Positions 24,184 to 32,971 are shown, counted from the first letter of the stretch. The stretch: 64,000 nt of DNA from an uncultured Clostridia bacterium (GCA_934233735.1 CAKQGQ010000008.1:1-64000); one strand, 5' to 3'. Numbers and translations are program-made. The notes: a model not told the origin generated them from the sequence alone.

Positions 24184-24858
24184 ATGGAAACAAAATTCGG
24201 AACAAAATTCGAAAATACCGGTTTCTGGAAAATACTGAAATGTTTGATAGAGTGGCTCATGATTATATGCAGTGTCGGATGCTCAGGCGTCATCATTATA
24301 TCGACAATCATGCGTTATTTCCTCACCAAAAACTGGTATGGTTCTGACGAAATCATACTGATGTTCGCTTTCTGGCTTTACTTTATGGGTGCGGCTTACG
24401 GCTCCTATGAAAACAGCCACATTAAGGCCGACATTGTCGCATCACTGGCAAAAAACATCAGAAGAAAAGATTTGCTTTCTCTGCTGGCACAGGCGGTGCT
24501 TGTAATTGTAAATTTCGTCCTGATTACATGGGCAATTCCGTATCTTACCGATGCAATCGTAAGAATGCCGTCGACGACAGCGCTCAGCATTCCGCTGTTT
24601 ATCCCGAGAATTGCAATCCTTTTAGGACTGGTATTGATGGAATTCTATCATGTATATTATTTAATTAAAAACTTTGTGAACTTTAGAAGAATCGGATATT
24701 TCTCGGAGCCGAACGATTATGACTTTTTCCCTAGAAGTTTGATGGAAAAGTATCCGAACACAGGACTTCCTGACAAAGAAGAAATGGAAGCGAGAAGAGC
24801 TGCGGAAGCTGCGGCTTACGAAGCAGAAACTCATCAGCATGGAAAGGAGGAAAAATAA
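24184..24858 (+). CDS. TRAP transporter small permease (DctQ family), system 1
   Basis: A 224-residue protein with four hydrophobic segments (about residues 20-45, 58-75, 95-118, 135-160) and the DctQ signature WYGSDEIILMFAFWLYFMGAAYGSYENSHIKADI. The C-terminal tail of about 60 residues is cytoplasmic and rich in Glu and Ala. Its stop is followed directly by the ATG of the large permease. Confidence 0.9.
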   Translation: METKFGTKFENTGFWKILKCLIEWLMIICSVGCSGVIIISTIMRYFLTKNWYGSDEIILMFAFWLYFMGAAYGSYENSHIKADIVASLAKNIRRKDLLSLLAQAVLVIVNFVLITWAIPYLTDAIVRMPSTTALSIPLFIPRIAILLGLVLMEFYHVYYLIKNFVNFRRIGYFSEPNDYDFFPRSLMEKYPNTGLPDKEEMEARRAAEAAAYEAETHQHGKEEK

Positions 24859-26166
24859 ATGGTAGCATTTATAGGCGTATTGACTTTAATCGTTACATTA
24901 ATCATTGGAATTCCTCTTCCGTTTGCGTTTGCATGTGCTTTCATGTGGCTTACAGTCGGATACGGATATACCCCGGACTTCCTTTTGGCAGCGGGATACG
25001 GACAGCTGAATTCTGTAGTATTGCTGGCAATTCCGCTGTTCATACTGGCAGGCGGAATTATGGAAAAGGGCAAAATCGGTGGGGCGCTCATCGGATTCGT
25101 ACAGATTTTCCTCGGACGTTCAAAATCCGGCCTCGGAACCGTATCCGTAGTTACCTGTGCGGTATTCGGTGCAATTTCCGGTTCCGCTGCGGCGACACTT
25201 TCCTGCATCGGCTCGATGATGGAACCAAGACTTACAGAAGTAGGCTATCCGAAGGGATATACGGCAGCCCTGCTGGCAGCAGCCTGCCCGCTGGGTCTTC
25301 TGATTCCGCCTTCTTCAGCGCAGATTCTGTATGCATGGTCGAGCGGACAATCTGTACTTGCATGTTTCTTATCAACGATTATACCGGGCATTATTTTAGT
25401 AATTCTTCTGAGTGTAGTAAACTATTTCTGCACGAAAAAAATGGATATTAAGGTAGCGCCGAAACTTTCGAAAGATGAGTTCTTCAGAAAATCCGGAAAA
25501 GACGCAGTTCATGCGATTCCGGCACTGCTGATGCCTATAATCATCCTCGGAGGTATTTATTCAGGAATTATGACACCGACCGAGTCTGCGGCAATTTCAT
25601 GCTTATATGCGATTCCGGTTGCAATGTTTATCTATAAAGGAATGACACTCAAAGGCCTCAAGGAAACCCTTGTTGATACTTCGTGCTCCACAGGTACGGT
25701 AATGGTAATGTTTTTCATGGTAATGATTTTCTCTAAAATCCTTGTTATGGAAGATATCCCAACGCAGATTGCAAAGGCTCTGCTGGGTCTGACAGACAAT
25801 TATATCTTGATTCTGCTGCTTGTAAACCTCTTCATGGTTATCATAGGCATGCTGATGGACGATGTATCGGGCATTTTGTTATGTACGCCGCTTCTGGTTC
25901 CAATCGTGACATCCATTGGGGTTCATCCAATCCACTTCGCGGCAATCTTAGGAGTAAACCTTGGAATGGGTAATGTAACCCCTCCGACGGCACCGATGCT
26001 TTATATGTCAGGACGTGTATGTAAGGCTAAAACAGACCAGATGCTTAAGCCGATTTTGATTTTCATCATTTTCGCTTACATACCGGTGCTTTTACTTACT
26101 ACATTTATTCCTGCAATCGCGACAACCCTTCCGAAGATGTTTATGCCGAAAATCTTTGGAATGTAA
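24859..26166 (+). CDS. TRAP transporter large permease (DctM family), system 1
   Basis: A 435-residue DctM-type protein with about 12 membrane segments. Typical motifs are present: IPLFILAGGIMEKGKIGGALIGF, CAVFGAISGSAAATLSCIGSMM, LIPPSSAQILYAWSSGQ, MTPTESAAISCLYAIPVA, and MLMDDVSGILLCTPLLVPIV. It should couple sodium movement to solute import. It begins at the base after the dctQ stop, behind AAAGGAGG. Confidence 0.93.
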   Translation: MVAFIGVLTLIVTLIIGIPLPFAFACAFMWLTVGYGYTPDFLLAAGYGQLNSVVLLAIPLFILAGGIMEKGKIGGALIGFVQIFLGRSKSGLGTVSVVTCAVFGAISGSAAATLSCIGSMMEPRLTEVGYPKGYTAALLAAACPLGLLIPPSSAQILYAWSSGQSVLACFLSTIIPGIILVILLSVVNYFCTKKMDIKVAPKLSKDEFFRKSGKDAVHAIPALLMPIIILGGIYSGIMTPTESAAISCLYAIPVAMFIYKGMTLKGLKETLVDTSCSTGTVMVMFFMVMIFSKILVMEDIPTQIAKALLGLTDNYILILLLVNLFMVIIGMLMDDVSGILLCTPLLVPIVTSIGVHPIHFAAILGVNLGMGNVTPPTAPMLYMSGRVCKAKTDQMLKPILIFIIFAYIPVLLLTTFIPAIATTLPKMFMPKIFGM

Positions 26167-26186
26167 AACCCATAATAATAAGAGGA

Positions 26187-26221
26187 AGCTGCATCAACAC
26201 AAAATTGCTGTCGATGCAGCT
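26187..26221 (+). terminator. Hairpin after dctM of system 1, without T tract
   Basis: A perfect 9-bp stem AGCTGCATC/GATGCAGCT (26187-26195 and 26213-26221) 20 bp after the dctM stop. Lacking a following T run, it may be a stability element or a weak attenuator before the next gene. Confidence 0.4.
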
Positions 26222-26265
26222 GACTTACATCCAAACGGCATACAGGACAGAAAAGAGGACGCGAA

Positions 26266-26823
26266 ATGACTATGAACTACGGACTGATTGCGGGCGCTGC
26301 AGCAATTGGTGCCGGCAATGCCTTCGTACATTTTGCATATAAAAAAGAGAATGAAAAAAAGGAAGTCTTTTTTTTAGGTGCAGTTGCTTGGGAAATGCTG
26401 GCACAAATATTTTTAATTTATGAGTATATCTGTCTGAGAGGCGGTTTTGTTGTGCACAACTGTGTTTATGCGGTGAGCTTCGCACTTCTTTTGGGCGCGA
26501 TTGTGCTTTGGACATCACGGATGCTTTTTTCATTCGCGCATGAAGGGTTCAGAGTTCTTCTCGGAGCTTCGGCAGTTGTCGCCGGATGTCTCGGAGGATG
26601 TGGAATTGACATGATGATAGCCTTTGAAGCTGGGGCTGCGAGCCTCTCTTCTTACAGTGCGGCGTGCGTTCTTTGCATCGGAGCCGTTTCAGTGATGCTT
26701 TCAGACATAGTGGTAATGCTGAAGAATTTTTCCGTAAAAGATCGGAAGATATATAGAATCCTGTTTGATATTACAAGCGCAGCTGGCTTTGTAATGATTT
26801 TTTACGGGGGAATCCTCGCATAA
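26266..26823 (+). CDS. Small integral membrane protein of unknown function
   Basis: A 185-residue protein with five or six hydrophobic segments (about residues 5-22, 34-52, 62-82, 92-112, 128-148, 165-183) and short charged loops (KKENEKKE; KNFSVKDRKIYR). I do not recognise a family. It follows the TRAP genes of system 1 after a hairpin and precedes a terminator, so it is probably the last gene of that unit; it might be a transport accessory, but nothing in the sequence shows that. The ATG at 26266 has GAGGACGCG upstream. Confidence 0.6.
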   Translation: MTMNYGLIAGAAAIGAGNAFVHFAYKKENEKKEVFFLGAVAWEMLAQIFLIYEYICLRGGFVVHNCVYAVSFALLLGAIVLWTSRMLFSFAHEGFRVLLGASAVVAGCLGGCGIDMMIAFEAGAASLSSYSAACVLCIGAVSVMLSDIVVMLKNFSVKDRKIYRILFDITSAAGFVMIFYGGILA

Positions 26824-26859
26824 TTATATTGCGTCGCAATAAAAATAATCCATAAAAAA

Positions 26860-26893
26860 CTCGTCGGACGAAGGAAAGGCTGACGAGGTTTTG
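26860..26893 (+). terminator. Terminator after the small membrane protein
   Basis: Stem CTCGTC/GACGAG (26860-26865 and 26882-26887) preceded by an A run and followed by GTTTTGTC. It separates system 1 from the sigma-54 activator gene. Confidence 0.6.
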
Positions 26894-26915
26894 TCATGTC
26901 TTTTTTTGTTTTTGC

Positions 26916-26944
26916 TTGCTAAAAAGCTGTTAACATGATAATCT
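26916..26944 (+). promoter_or_regulatory. Sigma-A promoter of the sigma-54 activator gene
   Basis: TTGCTA (26916-26921), a 17-bp spacer and TAATCT (26939-26944); the -10 hexamer is identical to that of the eutV promoter. Confidence 0.6.
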
Positions 26945-26986
26945 ATTAACAGTATGTGACAGCTATTTACGATGTGGAGAACGAAA

Positions 26987-28390
26987 ATGACGTTAGATAA
27001 AGATTTCATGGAAATGATGTTAGAATGCATTCCAGGGCTGCTTTGCATAGACAACGACGGTAAAATCACCTATGCCAATGAAAAAATGCTGAAATACAAG
27101 AACTGTACGCGTGAGCAGATGATAGGAAAGCATATAAAAGAATTTTTCCCATACACGCATATGATTAAAAACATGGAAAATGAGAGGGATACCATTGCGT
27201 TCTATCAGGGAAATGTCACCTCAAAGGATAATGTGGAGGCGAGCGTGCATTATGTTCTTCGTAAAGACGGAAAACGGGTCGGACTGATGACCTATGACAT
27301 TTTCCAGGAGCTGAAGGAATTCGAACAGTTTGTGCGGATGTACGGCGAACTGGATGATAAAATCAAGTATTACAGCGAAGAACTCAAAGAATACCGTATG
27401 ACCAAGTATTCGATAGAAGATATCGTTGGACAGTCAGAGCAGATAAAGAAACTGAAGGCTGATATTAAGAATGCTGCCAAGACGAGTTCAACTGTTTTGA
27501 TTACCGGTGAAACGGGCACCGGAAAGGAGCTGGTGGCACATTCTATACATGATCTGTCGAAACGTCGCTCTAATAAATTCGTTAAGCTGAATATTACGAA
27601 CCTGCCGCCGAGTTTGATTGAATCTGAATTGTTCGGATATGAGGCAGGATCCTTTACCGGTGCGGTCAAAAGCGGAAAGAAAGGACGCTTCGAAGAAGCG
27701 GACAACGGAACTTTGTTTATCGATGAAATCGAAACGCTGCCACTGGAAATGCAACCGAAGCTTTTGCGAGTCCTGCAGGAACGTGAAATCGAAAGAATCG
27801 GAAATAACCAGTCTATACAGATTAATGTTCGGATTATCAGTGCCACGAATGAAAAACTGGAAGAAATGGTAAAAGAAAAGACCTTCCGAAAGGATCTTTT
27901 CTATAGGCTGGAAGTTGTCAGAATCAATGTTCCGTCGCTGCGCGAGCGAAAAGAAGACATTCGGCTGCTTGCGGAGTATTTTATCAGGGAATATAATATG
28001 ACATTGGGCACAAATGTCACGGGAATTACAGATGCAGCCGTCGTGAAACTCCAAAAATATGACTGGCCGGGAAATGTGCGGGAACTTAAGAATGTAATCG
28101 AGCGCGCGATGGGAGCAGCAAACAACAATTTAGTGGATAGTGATTCCATACAGATTGCATCAATCGCGGACAATTCTGCAGCAGGTCGAGGAGGGACAGC
28201 GACCCCACTAAGCAGCTATTTCGACTTTGATAGAGAAAGTCCGATTGAAGATGCAAAGAGGCAGGCAGAAATCGCCGTTATCAAGGAAGCCTTGATAAGA
28301 GCTGACGGAAATAAGAAAAAGGCAGCCGAAATGCTGAAAATTGCAAGGCCGCTCCTGTATCAAAAGATGGACAGGCTGGAAATAGAGTAG
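26987..28390 (+). CDS. PAS-domain sigma-54-dependent transcriptional activator
   Basis: A 467-residue enhancer-binding protein. The N-terminal PAS domain (residues about 5-105, CIPGLLCIDNDGKITYANEKML) probably senses a ligand. The AAA+ domain has Walker A GETGTGKE near residue 170, the sigma-54 contact loop as GSFTGA (usual form GAFTGA) and Walker B GTLFIDEIE. A Fis-type helix-turn-helix closes the protein (ALIRADGNKKKAAEMLKIARPLLYQKM). ATG 26987 was preferred to 26972, which overlaps the GGAG ribosome site. A -24/-12 promoter lies 237 bp downstream before the cyclodeaminase/TRAP unit, the obvious target. Confidence 0.92.
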   Translation: MTLDKDFMEMMLECIPGLLCIDNDGKITYANEKMLKYKNCTREQMIGKHIKEFFPYTHMIKNMENERDTIAFYQGNVTSKDNVEASVHYVLRKDGKRVGLMTYDIFQELKEFEQFVRMYGELDDKIKYYSEELKEYRMTKYSIEDIVGQSEQIKKLKADIKNAAKTSSTVLITGETGTGKELVAHSIHDLSKRRSNKFVKLNITNLPPSLIESELFGYEAGSFTGAVKSGKKGRFEEADNGTLFIDEIETLPLEMQPKLLRVLQEREIERIGNNQSIQINVRIISATNEKLEEMVKEKTFRKDLFYRLEVVRINVPSLRERKEDIRLLAEYFIREYNMTLGTNVTGITDAAVVKLQKYDWPGNVRELKNVIERAMGAANNNLVDSDSIQIASIADNSAAGRGGTATPLSSYFDFDRESPIEDAKRQAEIAVIKEALIRADGNKKKAAEMLKIARPLLYQKMDRLEIE

Positions 28391-28400
28391 ACAAGCAAGG

Positions 28401-28451
28401 GAAGTGTAAGCGTAGAAAAACATGACAGTATATACTTACACTTCTTTTTTT
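28401..28451 (+). terminator. Intrinsic terminator of the sigma-54 activator gene
   Basis: A perfect 10-bp stem GAAGTGTAAG/CTTACACTTC (28401-28410 and 28435-28444) with a 24-nt loop, followed by seven T. Confidence 0.88.
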
Positions 28452-28569
28452 GTGCGAAAAGAGATTTGAAAGGAGGAGTAAAAGCTGATAATTTCAACGG
28501 TTTCAAGTAATTTAATGTGAAAGTTAAATGAAAAATCGTTTCCGATGATAATGACAAGCAAGAAAAAAG

Positions 28570-28587
28570 TGTAATTTTAAACTGACA
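28570..28587. promoter_or_regulatory. Candidate upstream activator site, TGT-N12-ACA
   Basis: The imperfect palindrome AGTGTAA-N7-CTGACACT has TGT (28570-28572) and ACA (28585-28587) 12 bp apart, the geometry of TyrR-type boxes bound by some PAS sigma-54 activators. It ends 39 bp before the -24 element. A second TGT-N12-ACA occurs at 28405-28422 inside the terminator. Both are short motifs and may be chance. Confidence 0.4.
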
Positions 28588-28626
28588 CTCACAAAAAAGA
28601 ATGTTGAAATTTCAATGCTTAACACT

Positions 28627-28642
28627 TGGCACGCAATTTGCT
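28627..28642 (+). promoter_or_regulatory. Sigma-54 (-24/-12) promoter of the cyclodeaminase/TRAP operon
   Basis: TGGCACG-N4-TTGCT at 28627-28642 matches the sigma-54 consensus at every conserved base. It lies 80 bp before the ATG of the cyclodeaminase gene and just downstream of a divergent-free 330-bp gap holding the activator's terminator and a candidate enhancer site. Confidence 0.9.
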
Positions 28643-28721
28643 AAATATATTAACAAAACGGAGAACGCCGGGAAAGGCTATCCGATACTTAGTAGTTAAA
28701 CAATGAAGGGAGACGATTGAA

Positions 28722-29729
28722 ATGAAATTAGAAAGAGGTAAAGATTTATTGTACTTAAGCCAGCAGCAGATTGTTGATTTAAACATCACAATGGAACAGA
28801 TGATCGATCTGATGGAAAAAATGTACACGGAAAAGAGCAAAGGCAATACACAGATGCCTTCCAAGATTGCACTTCATACCGTTAAAGAATTCCCGGGAGA
28901 TTTCGTTCACACAATGCCGGCATATATTTCTTCCATGGACTGCGCAGGCGTTAAAATCGTAAGCGGTTATGAAAACGCAAGAAAATTAGGCTATCCGTAT
29001 ATCAGCGGCCTGTATATGCTCACAGATGTTGAAACAGGAATTCCGCTTGCTATTATGGACTGCGTATGGATGACAACCGTAAGAACCGGTGCGGTTACAG
29101 GCCTTACCGCTAAAGTTTTAGCAAATCCTGACAGCGAAATCGTAGGTTTAATTGGTACAGGCGTTCAGGGCAGAATTCAGGTTCATGGCTTAATGGCAGT
29201 TATGAAAAACATCAAGACAATTAAAGTTTTCGACCAGAGCAAAGAGGCAGTAGAAGCGTACATTAAGGAAATGTCCGAAATCTATCCGCAGGTAAACTTC
29301 GAAGTCGTTGATAAGAGAGAAGACGCTGTAATCGGATGCGATCTCCTTCTTTCCTGCGTTCCGTGCTCTGTTGAACCGGGCATTGAATTCATCACAGGCG
29401 ACATGATTAAAGAAGGCTGCACAGCTCTTCCGGTAGATGACCTCGTATTATTCAAACCTGAAACTTGTTCGGAAGGAACATTTGCGAAGGCATTTACAGA
29501 TGACCAGGGTCAGTTCAAGGGATTCAAAGATATGGGATTCTTCAGAACTTTCAAGGAAATTCCTTTCGAACTTGGCGATGCTGTAACAGGCAAAGTTCCG
29601 GGACGTACTTCACACGAAGAAAAGATTTTGACGGTTAACATCGGAACAGGTCTTGCAGACGTAGCAACTGCAAAACTGCTTTACGATATCGCATTGGAAA
29701 AGGATTTGGGAACAGTTCTTCCGCTCTAA
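28722..29729 (+). CDS. Ornithine cyclodeaminase / mu-crystallin family enzyme
   Basis: A 335-residue protein of the ornithine cyclodeaminase/mu-crystallin family. The N-terminal dimerisation part has MPSKIALHT near residue 46 and GVKIVSGYENARKLGYP; MTTVRTGAVTGLTAKVLA near residue 110 and the NAD-binding loop VGLIGTGVQGRIQVHGL near residue 140 follow. The catalytic Asp of true ornithine cyclodeaminase would be in LPVDDLVLF. Family members deaminate ornithine to proline or act as reductases and dehydrogenases on imino acids, alanine or carboxyethyl amino acids, so the substrate is open. It is the first gene behind the sigma-54 promoter. Confidence 0.87.
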   Translation: MKLERGKDLLYLSQQQIVDLNITMEQMIDLMEKMYTEKSKGNTQMPSKIALHTVKEFPGDFVHTMPAYISSMDCAGVKIVSGYENARKLGYPYISGLYMLTDVETGIPLAIMDCVWMTTVRTGAVTGLTAKVLANPDSEIVGLIGTGVQGRIQVHGLMAVMKNIKTIKVFDQSKEAVEAYIKEMSEIYPQVNFEVVDKREDAVIGCDLLLSCVPCSVEPGIEFITGDMIKEGCTALPVDDLVLFKPETCSEGTFAKAFTDDQGQFKGFKDMGFFRTFKEIPFELGDAVTGKVPGRTSHEEKILTVNIGTGLADVATAKLLYDIALEKDLGTVLPL

Positions 29730-29804
29730 TTTGTGTAAAAGGTTAAGAATTGTAGCGAATGTGTTCACCAATATCCATTTATGTATGAAAGAAAGGAGAA
29801 AAAA

Positions 29805-30818
29805 ATGGGAAAGAAAGTATTAAGCGTATTATGTATGGTAGCATTAGTTTTCACATTCTGTGTCGGATGTGGCGACAGCGGAGCACAAGGCGATACCGAA
29901 CAGACTTATAATTTCAAATTAGCGATGCAATATCCTACAGATCACGCTGACACACAGGCGGCACAGAGAGCTGCGGACACAATCAAAGAAAAGACAAACG
30001 GGCATGTAAACATTACAATTTATCCGTCCTCACAGCTTGGGGACTATCAGCAGGTTTACGAAGAAGTTATGATGGGAACGATTGATATGGCCTGCATTAC
30101 ACTTTCCACGACCTATGATTCGAGGCTCGAGATGCTTACAATTCCTTATCTTGTATCGAGCTACGATGAATCTGTTGAAAAATTCTCATCCGGCTCTGAA
30201 TATTACGGCCTTCTTGAAGGTGTTTTAAATGACGCTGGACTGCACCCGCTCTGCATCTTCAACGATGGTTTCATGGGAATCGGAGCAACGAAGAAAATCG
30301 AAAACGCAACCGATTACACGATTGCGCATAAAGAACTTTTAAGAGTGCCGGCAATGGACTCCTATATCTGGACCGCAAAGGCTATGGGATACAACACTAC
30401 AACAATTGCTTACTCTGACCTGTATTCCGCACTTCAGACAGGGGTGGCTGACGGCTGGATCGGTGGTTCGGCATATGTTAACAAGACAAGCTTCGGAGAT
30501 GTTTTAAAGTACTATGTTGATAACAAATACATCCTTGAGCTCATTGTAGGTATCATGAATAATGACAAATTCAGTGCTCTGCCGGAGGAATATCAGAAGA
30601 TTATCAACGAAGCTTTCCAAGCAGAAGCAGTTACGGTTGCAAACGACAGACAAAAACTCGATGATCAGGCAATGAAGGATATGGATGCAGCAGGTATTAC
30701 GGTTGAAGTTCCAAGCGAAGAAGAAATTCAGAAGGTTGCGGCACACTTCAAAGAAACCGTATGGCCGAAATACAAAGACATTCTTGGAGATGAACTTTAT
30801 AATAAGCTTCTCGCTTAG
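29805..30818 (+). CDS. TRAP transporter solute-binding lipoprotein (DctP family), system 2
   Basis: A 337-residue paralogue of the system 1 binding protein, with the same architecture: lipoprotein signal with Cys in the FCVGC lipobox near residue 25, FKLAMQYPTDHADT, IYPSSQLGDYQQVYEEVMMGTIDMA and YSDLYSALQTGVADGWIGG. ATG 29805 was chosen because AAAGGAG precedes it; the frame is open from 29781 but a signal peptide should start at MGKK. The Arg in LLRVPAMDSYIW sits where the family contacts a carboxylate. Divergence from system 1 is moderate, implying a related but distinct ligand. Confidence 0.92.
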   Translation: MGKKVLSVLCMVALVFTFCVGCGDSGAQGDTEQTYNFKLAMQYPTDHADTQAAQRAADTIKEKTNGHVNITIYPSSQLGDYQQVYEEVMMGTIDMACITLSTTYDSRLEMLTIPYLVSSYDESVEKFSSGSEYYGLLEGVLNDAGLHPLCIFNDGFMGIGATKKIENATDYTIAHKELLRVPAMDSYIWTAKAMGYNTTTIAYSDLYSALQTGVADGWIGGSAYVNKTSFGDVLKYYVDNKYILELIVGIMNNDKFSALPEEYQKIINEAFQAEAVTVANDRQKLDDQAMKDMDAAGITVEVPSEEEIQKVAAHFKETVWPKYKDILGDELYNKLLA

Positions 30819-30939
30819 TGAAACAAAGGAGAGCGCAATATAAGTTTCCATTGAGAATTTGTATCGGAGTACTGCAGCCTGTCGGACATCGACCGCAGAA
30901 TGCGGTGCTTCGGTACAGATTATCTTTAGGAGGGAAAAA

Positions 30940-31482
30940 ATGAAAAACAGAAAACCGATTGAGGAAATGGGCTTTTGGAAGTTCATTGTCGCAATTGAAG
31001 AATACATATTGGTGATTACAAGTTTTGTTGCAGCCTGCATCGTTGCAATCGGCGTATTCACGAGATATGTCCTTGGAATAGACTTCTTCGGACAGGAAGA
31101 AATTATAACATTAATTGCAATGTGGCTGTATTGGATTGGCGGTGTATATGGCAGCTATGAAGGCAGCCATATCAAAGGCGACATTTTAAATACCTATGTA
31201 AAGAACGAAAAAGTTCTCAAAGGACTCAATGCGTTTGTTTACATAGTAAGCATCGTGATTTCAGCAGTATTCACGGTATGGAGTTTTGGCTATATGATGA
31301 GAAATATCGCGCAGTGGCCAACTTCGACAGGACTTAAAATTCCTCTTGTTATCTGCCAAGTTCCGCTTTTGATTGGGTTCGGTATGATGACACTTTACGA
31401 ACTGTATCACTTAATCAAGTTATTATCCTCCAAGAATGACGACGACGCTCGCGCCGGAGGTACAGCAGAGGAGGGAATATAA
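30940..31482 (+). CDS. TRAP transporter small permease (DctQ family), system 2
   Basis: A 180-residue four-TM DctQ-type subunit with FFGQEEIITLIAMWLYWIGG and YGSYEGSHIKGD matching the system 1 protein. Start ATG 30940 follows AGGAGGG; an upstream in-frame ATG (30859) would give a polar leader with no family match. The 121-bp gap before it contains a small ACCGCA/TGCGGT hairpin (30891-30905). The shorter C-tail distinguishes it from the system 1 subunit. Confidence 0.9.
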   Translation: MKNRKPIEEMGFWKFIVAIEEYILVITSFVAACIVAIGVFTRYVLGIDFFGQEEIITLIAMWLYWIGGVYGSYEGSHIKGDILNTYVKNEKVLKGLNAFVYIVSIVISAVFTVWSFGYMMRNIAQWPTSTGLKIPLVICQVPLLIGFGMMTLYELYHLIKLLSSKNDDDARAGGTAEEGI

Positions 31483-32802
31483 ATGGAATTAATTATTGGT
31501 TTTATCATACTCGTAGTTTTGGTAGTTGTAGGTGTGCCGATTGTATTTTCCTTCGGTGCAGCGACAATCTGGTTTACACTTTCACTCGGCTATGACCCGG
31601 CATTCCTGATGCCTACGGCATACAGCAAGCTGAACGGCGTTGTACTTTTCGCAATTCCGCTTTTCATCATGGCAGGCGGAATCATGGAAAAGGGAAAGAT
31701 TGGTGGAGCACTTATCAGCTTTATTGAAATTTTCTGCGGAAGAACGAAAGGTGCGCTTTGTGCGGTTGCATCCGTTGCATGTGCGGTTTTTGGCTCAATT
31801 TGCGGAAGCGGTGCGGCGACGCTTTCTTGTATCGGTTCGATACTTGCACCGAAAATGCGAGAAAGAAACTACCCTATGGGCGTTGCAGCTGCAGTCCTTG
31901 CATGCGCAGCACCTATCGGAATGCTGATACCGCCAAGCTCCATACAGATTTTGTATGCATGGTCGGGACAGCTTTCGGTACTTGCTTGTTTCCTTTCAAC
32001 GGTACTTCCGGGAATTCTTCTTACCATTTTAATTGCAATCGTAGGCGTTGTAATGGCAAGAAGAGAGTCGCATAAAGCAGGCGTTGAAATGATTCTTGAC
32101 GAAGAAGTTCCCAGACATCAGAGATGGGTCATGGCGAGAAAGCGTACTTTCTCAGCAGCTCCTGCTCTTGTAATGCCGATTATCATTTTAGGTGGTATTT
32201 ACGGCGGTTATATGACTCCGTCGGAAGCTGCGGCAATTTCCGTTATCTATGCACTTCCGGTAAGTATTTGGGTCTATAAAGGCGTTAAGATTAAAGGACT
32301 GAAGCAGGTATTCGTAGAAACTGCTACAACAACAGGCGTTATCATGGTAATGCTTTCAACCATCATGGTAATGAGCCGTATTTTGATTATGGAAAATCTG
32401 CCGGGCAAAGTGCTTGAACTCTTATTGGCAATAAGCGATAACAAATATGTTATTTTAGTAATGATTAACATATTCCTTGTAATTATCGGAATGATTATGG
32501 ACGATGTTTCAGGCACGCTGCTTTGCACGCCAATCCTCATCCCGATTGCAATATCACTAGGAGTGAGCCCATATCACATGGCAGCAATTCTGGGCGTAAA
32601 CCTTGGAATGGGCAATATCACGCCGCCTACGGCTCCGTTCCTTTACCTCGGAGGAAGAATCTGCAAAGTAAACACAAAAGACATGCTCAAGCATTGCGTG
32701 ATTATAATCCTATTTGCATATTTGCCGACGCTGATTCTGACAACTTATGTTCCGCAGATGGCGTTATGGCTTCCAAACCTCATCATGGAAGGCACCTATT
32801 AA
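31483..32802 (+). CDS. TRAP transporter large permease (DctM family), system 2
   Basis: A 439-residue DctM protein with about 12 membrane segments and the family motifs (PLFIMAGGIMEKGKIGGALISF, FGSICGSGAATLSCIGSIL, MLIPPSSIQILYAWSGQ, MTPSEAAAISVIYALPV, MIMDDVSGTLLCTPILIP). It begins at the base after the dctQ stop (GAGGAGGGAATATAA before ATG) and closes the sigma-54-controlled operon. Confidence 0.93.
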   Translation: MELIIGFIILVVLVVVGVPIVFSFGAATIWFTLSLGYDPAFLMPTAYSKLNGVVLFAIPLFIMAGGIMEKGKIGGALISFIEIFCGRTKGALCAVASVACAVFGSICGSGAATLSCIGSILAPKMRERNYPMGVAAAVLACAAPIGMLIPPSSIQILYAWSGQLSVLACFLSTVLPGILLTILIAIVGVVMARRESHKAGVEMILDEEVPRHQRWVMARKRTFSAAPALVMPIIILGGIYGGYMTPSEAAAISVIYALPVSIWVYKGVKIKGLKQVFVETATTTGVIMVMLSTIMVMSRILIMENLPGKVLELLLAISDNKYVILVMINIFLVIIGMIMDDVSGTLLCTPILIPIAISLGVSPYHMAAILGVNLGMGNITPPTAPFLYLGGRICKVNTKDMLKHCVIIILFAYLPTLILTTYVPQMALWLPNLIMEGTY

Positions 32803-32833
32803 TATAAAAGAAATCCCATAATAAGAATCAAAA

Positions 32834-32870
32834 AAGCGCATTGGCAGAATTGGCTGTTAATGTGCTTTTT
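32834..32870 (+). terminator. Terminator of the cyclodeaminase/TRAP operon
   Basis: Stem AAGCGCATT/AATGTGCTT (32834-32842 and 32859-32867, one G-U pair) followed by TTT and flanked by an A run on the left, so it could work on both strands. Confidence 0.75.
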
Positions 32871-32971
32871 GTTGCGAAAAGTTTTTCATTAAATTGACTT
32901 TCTGCCGATCGCAGTGCTTTTTCTCTTCCTTTGGATCGTCAAAGCGATAACCGGAATGAAATTCAAAGACC

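Noticed and set aside
28643..28721. Riboswitch in the leader of the cyclodeaminase operon
   Set aside because: The leader has only a three-base-pair hairpin and no match to glycine, guanidine, glutamine or other aptamers that I could recognise.
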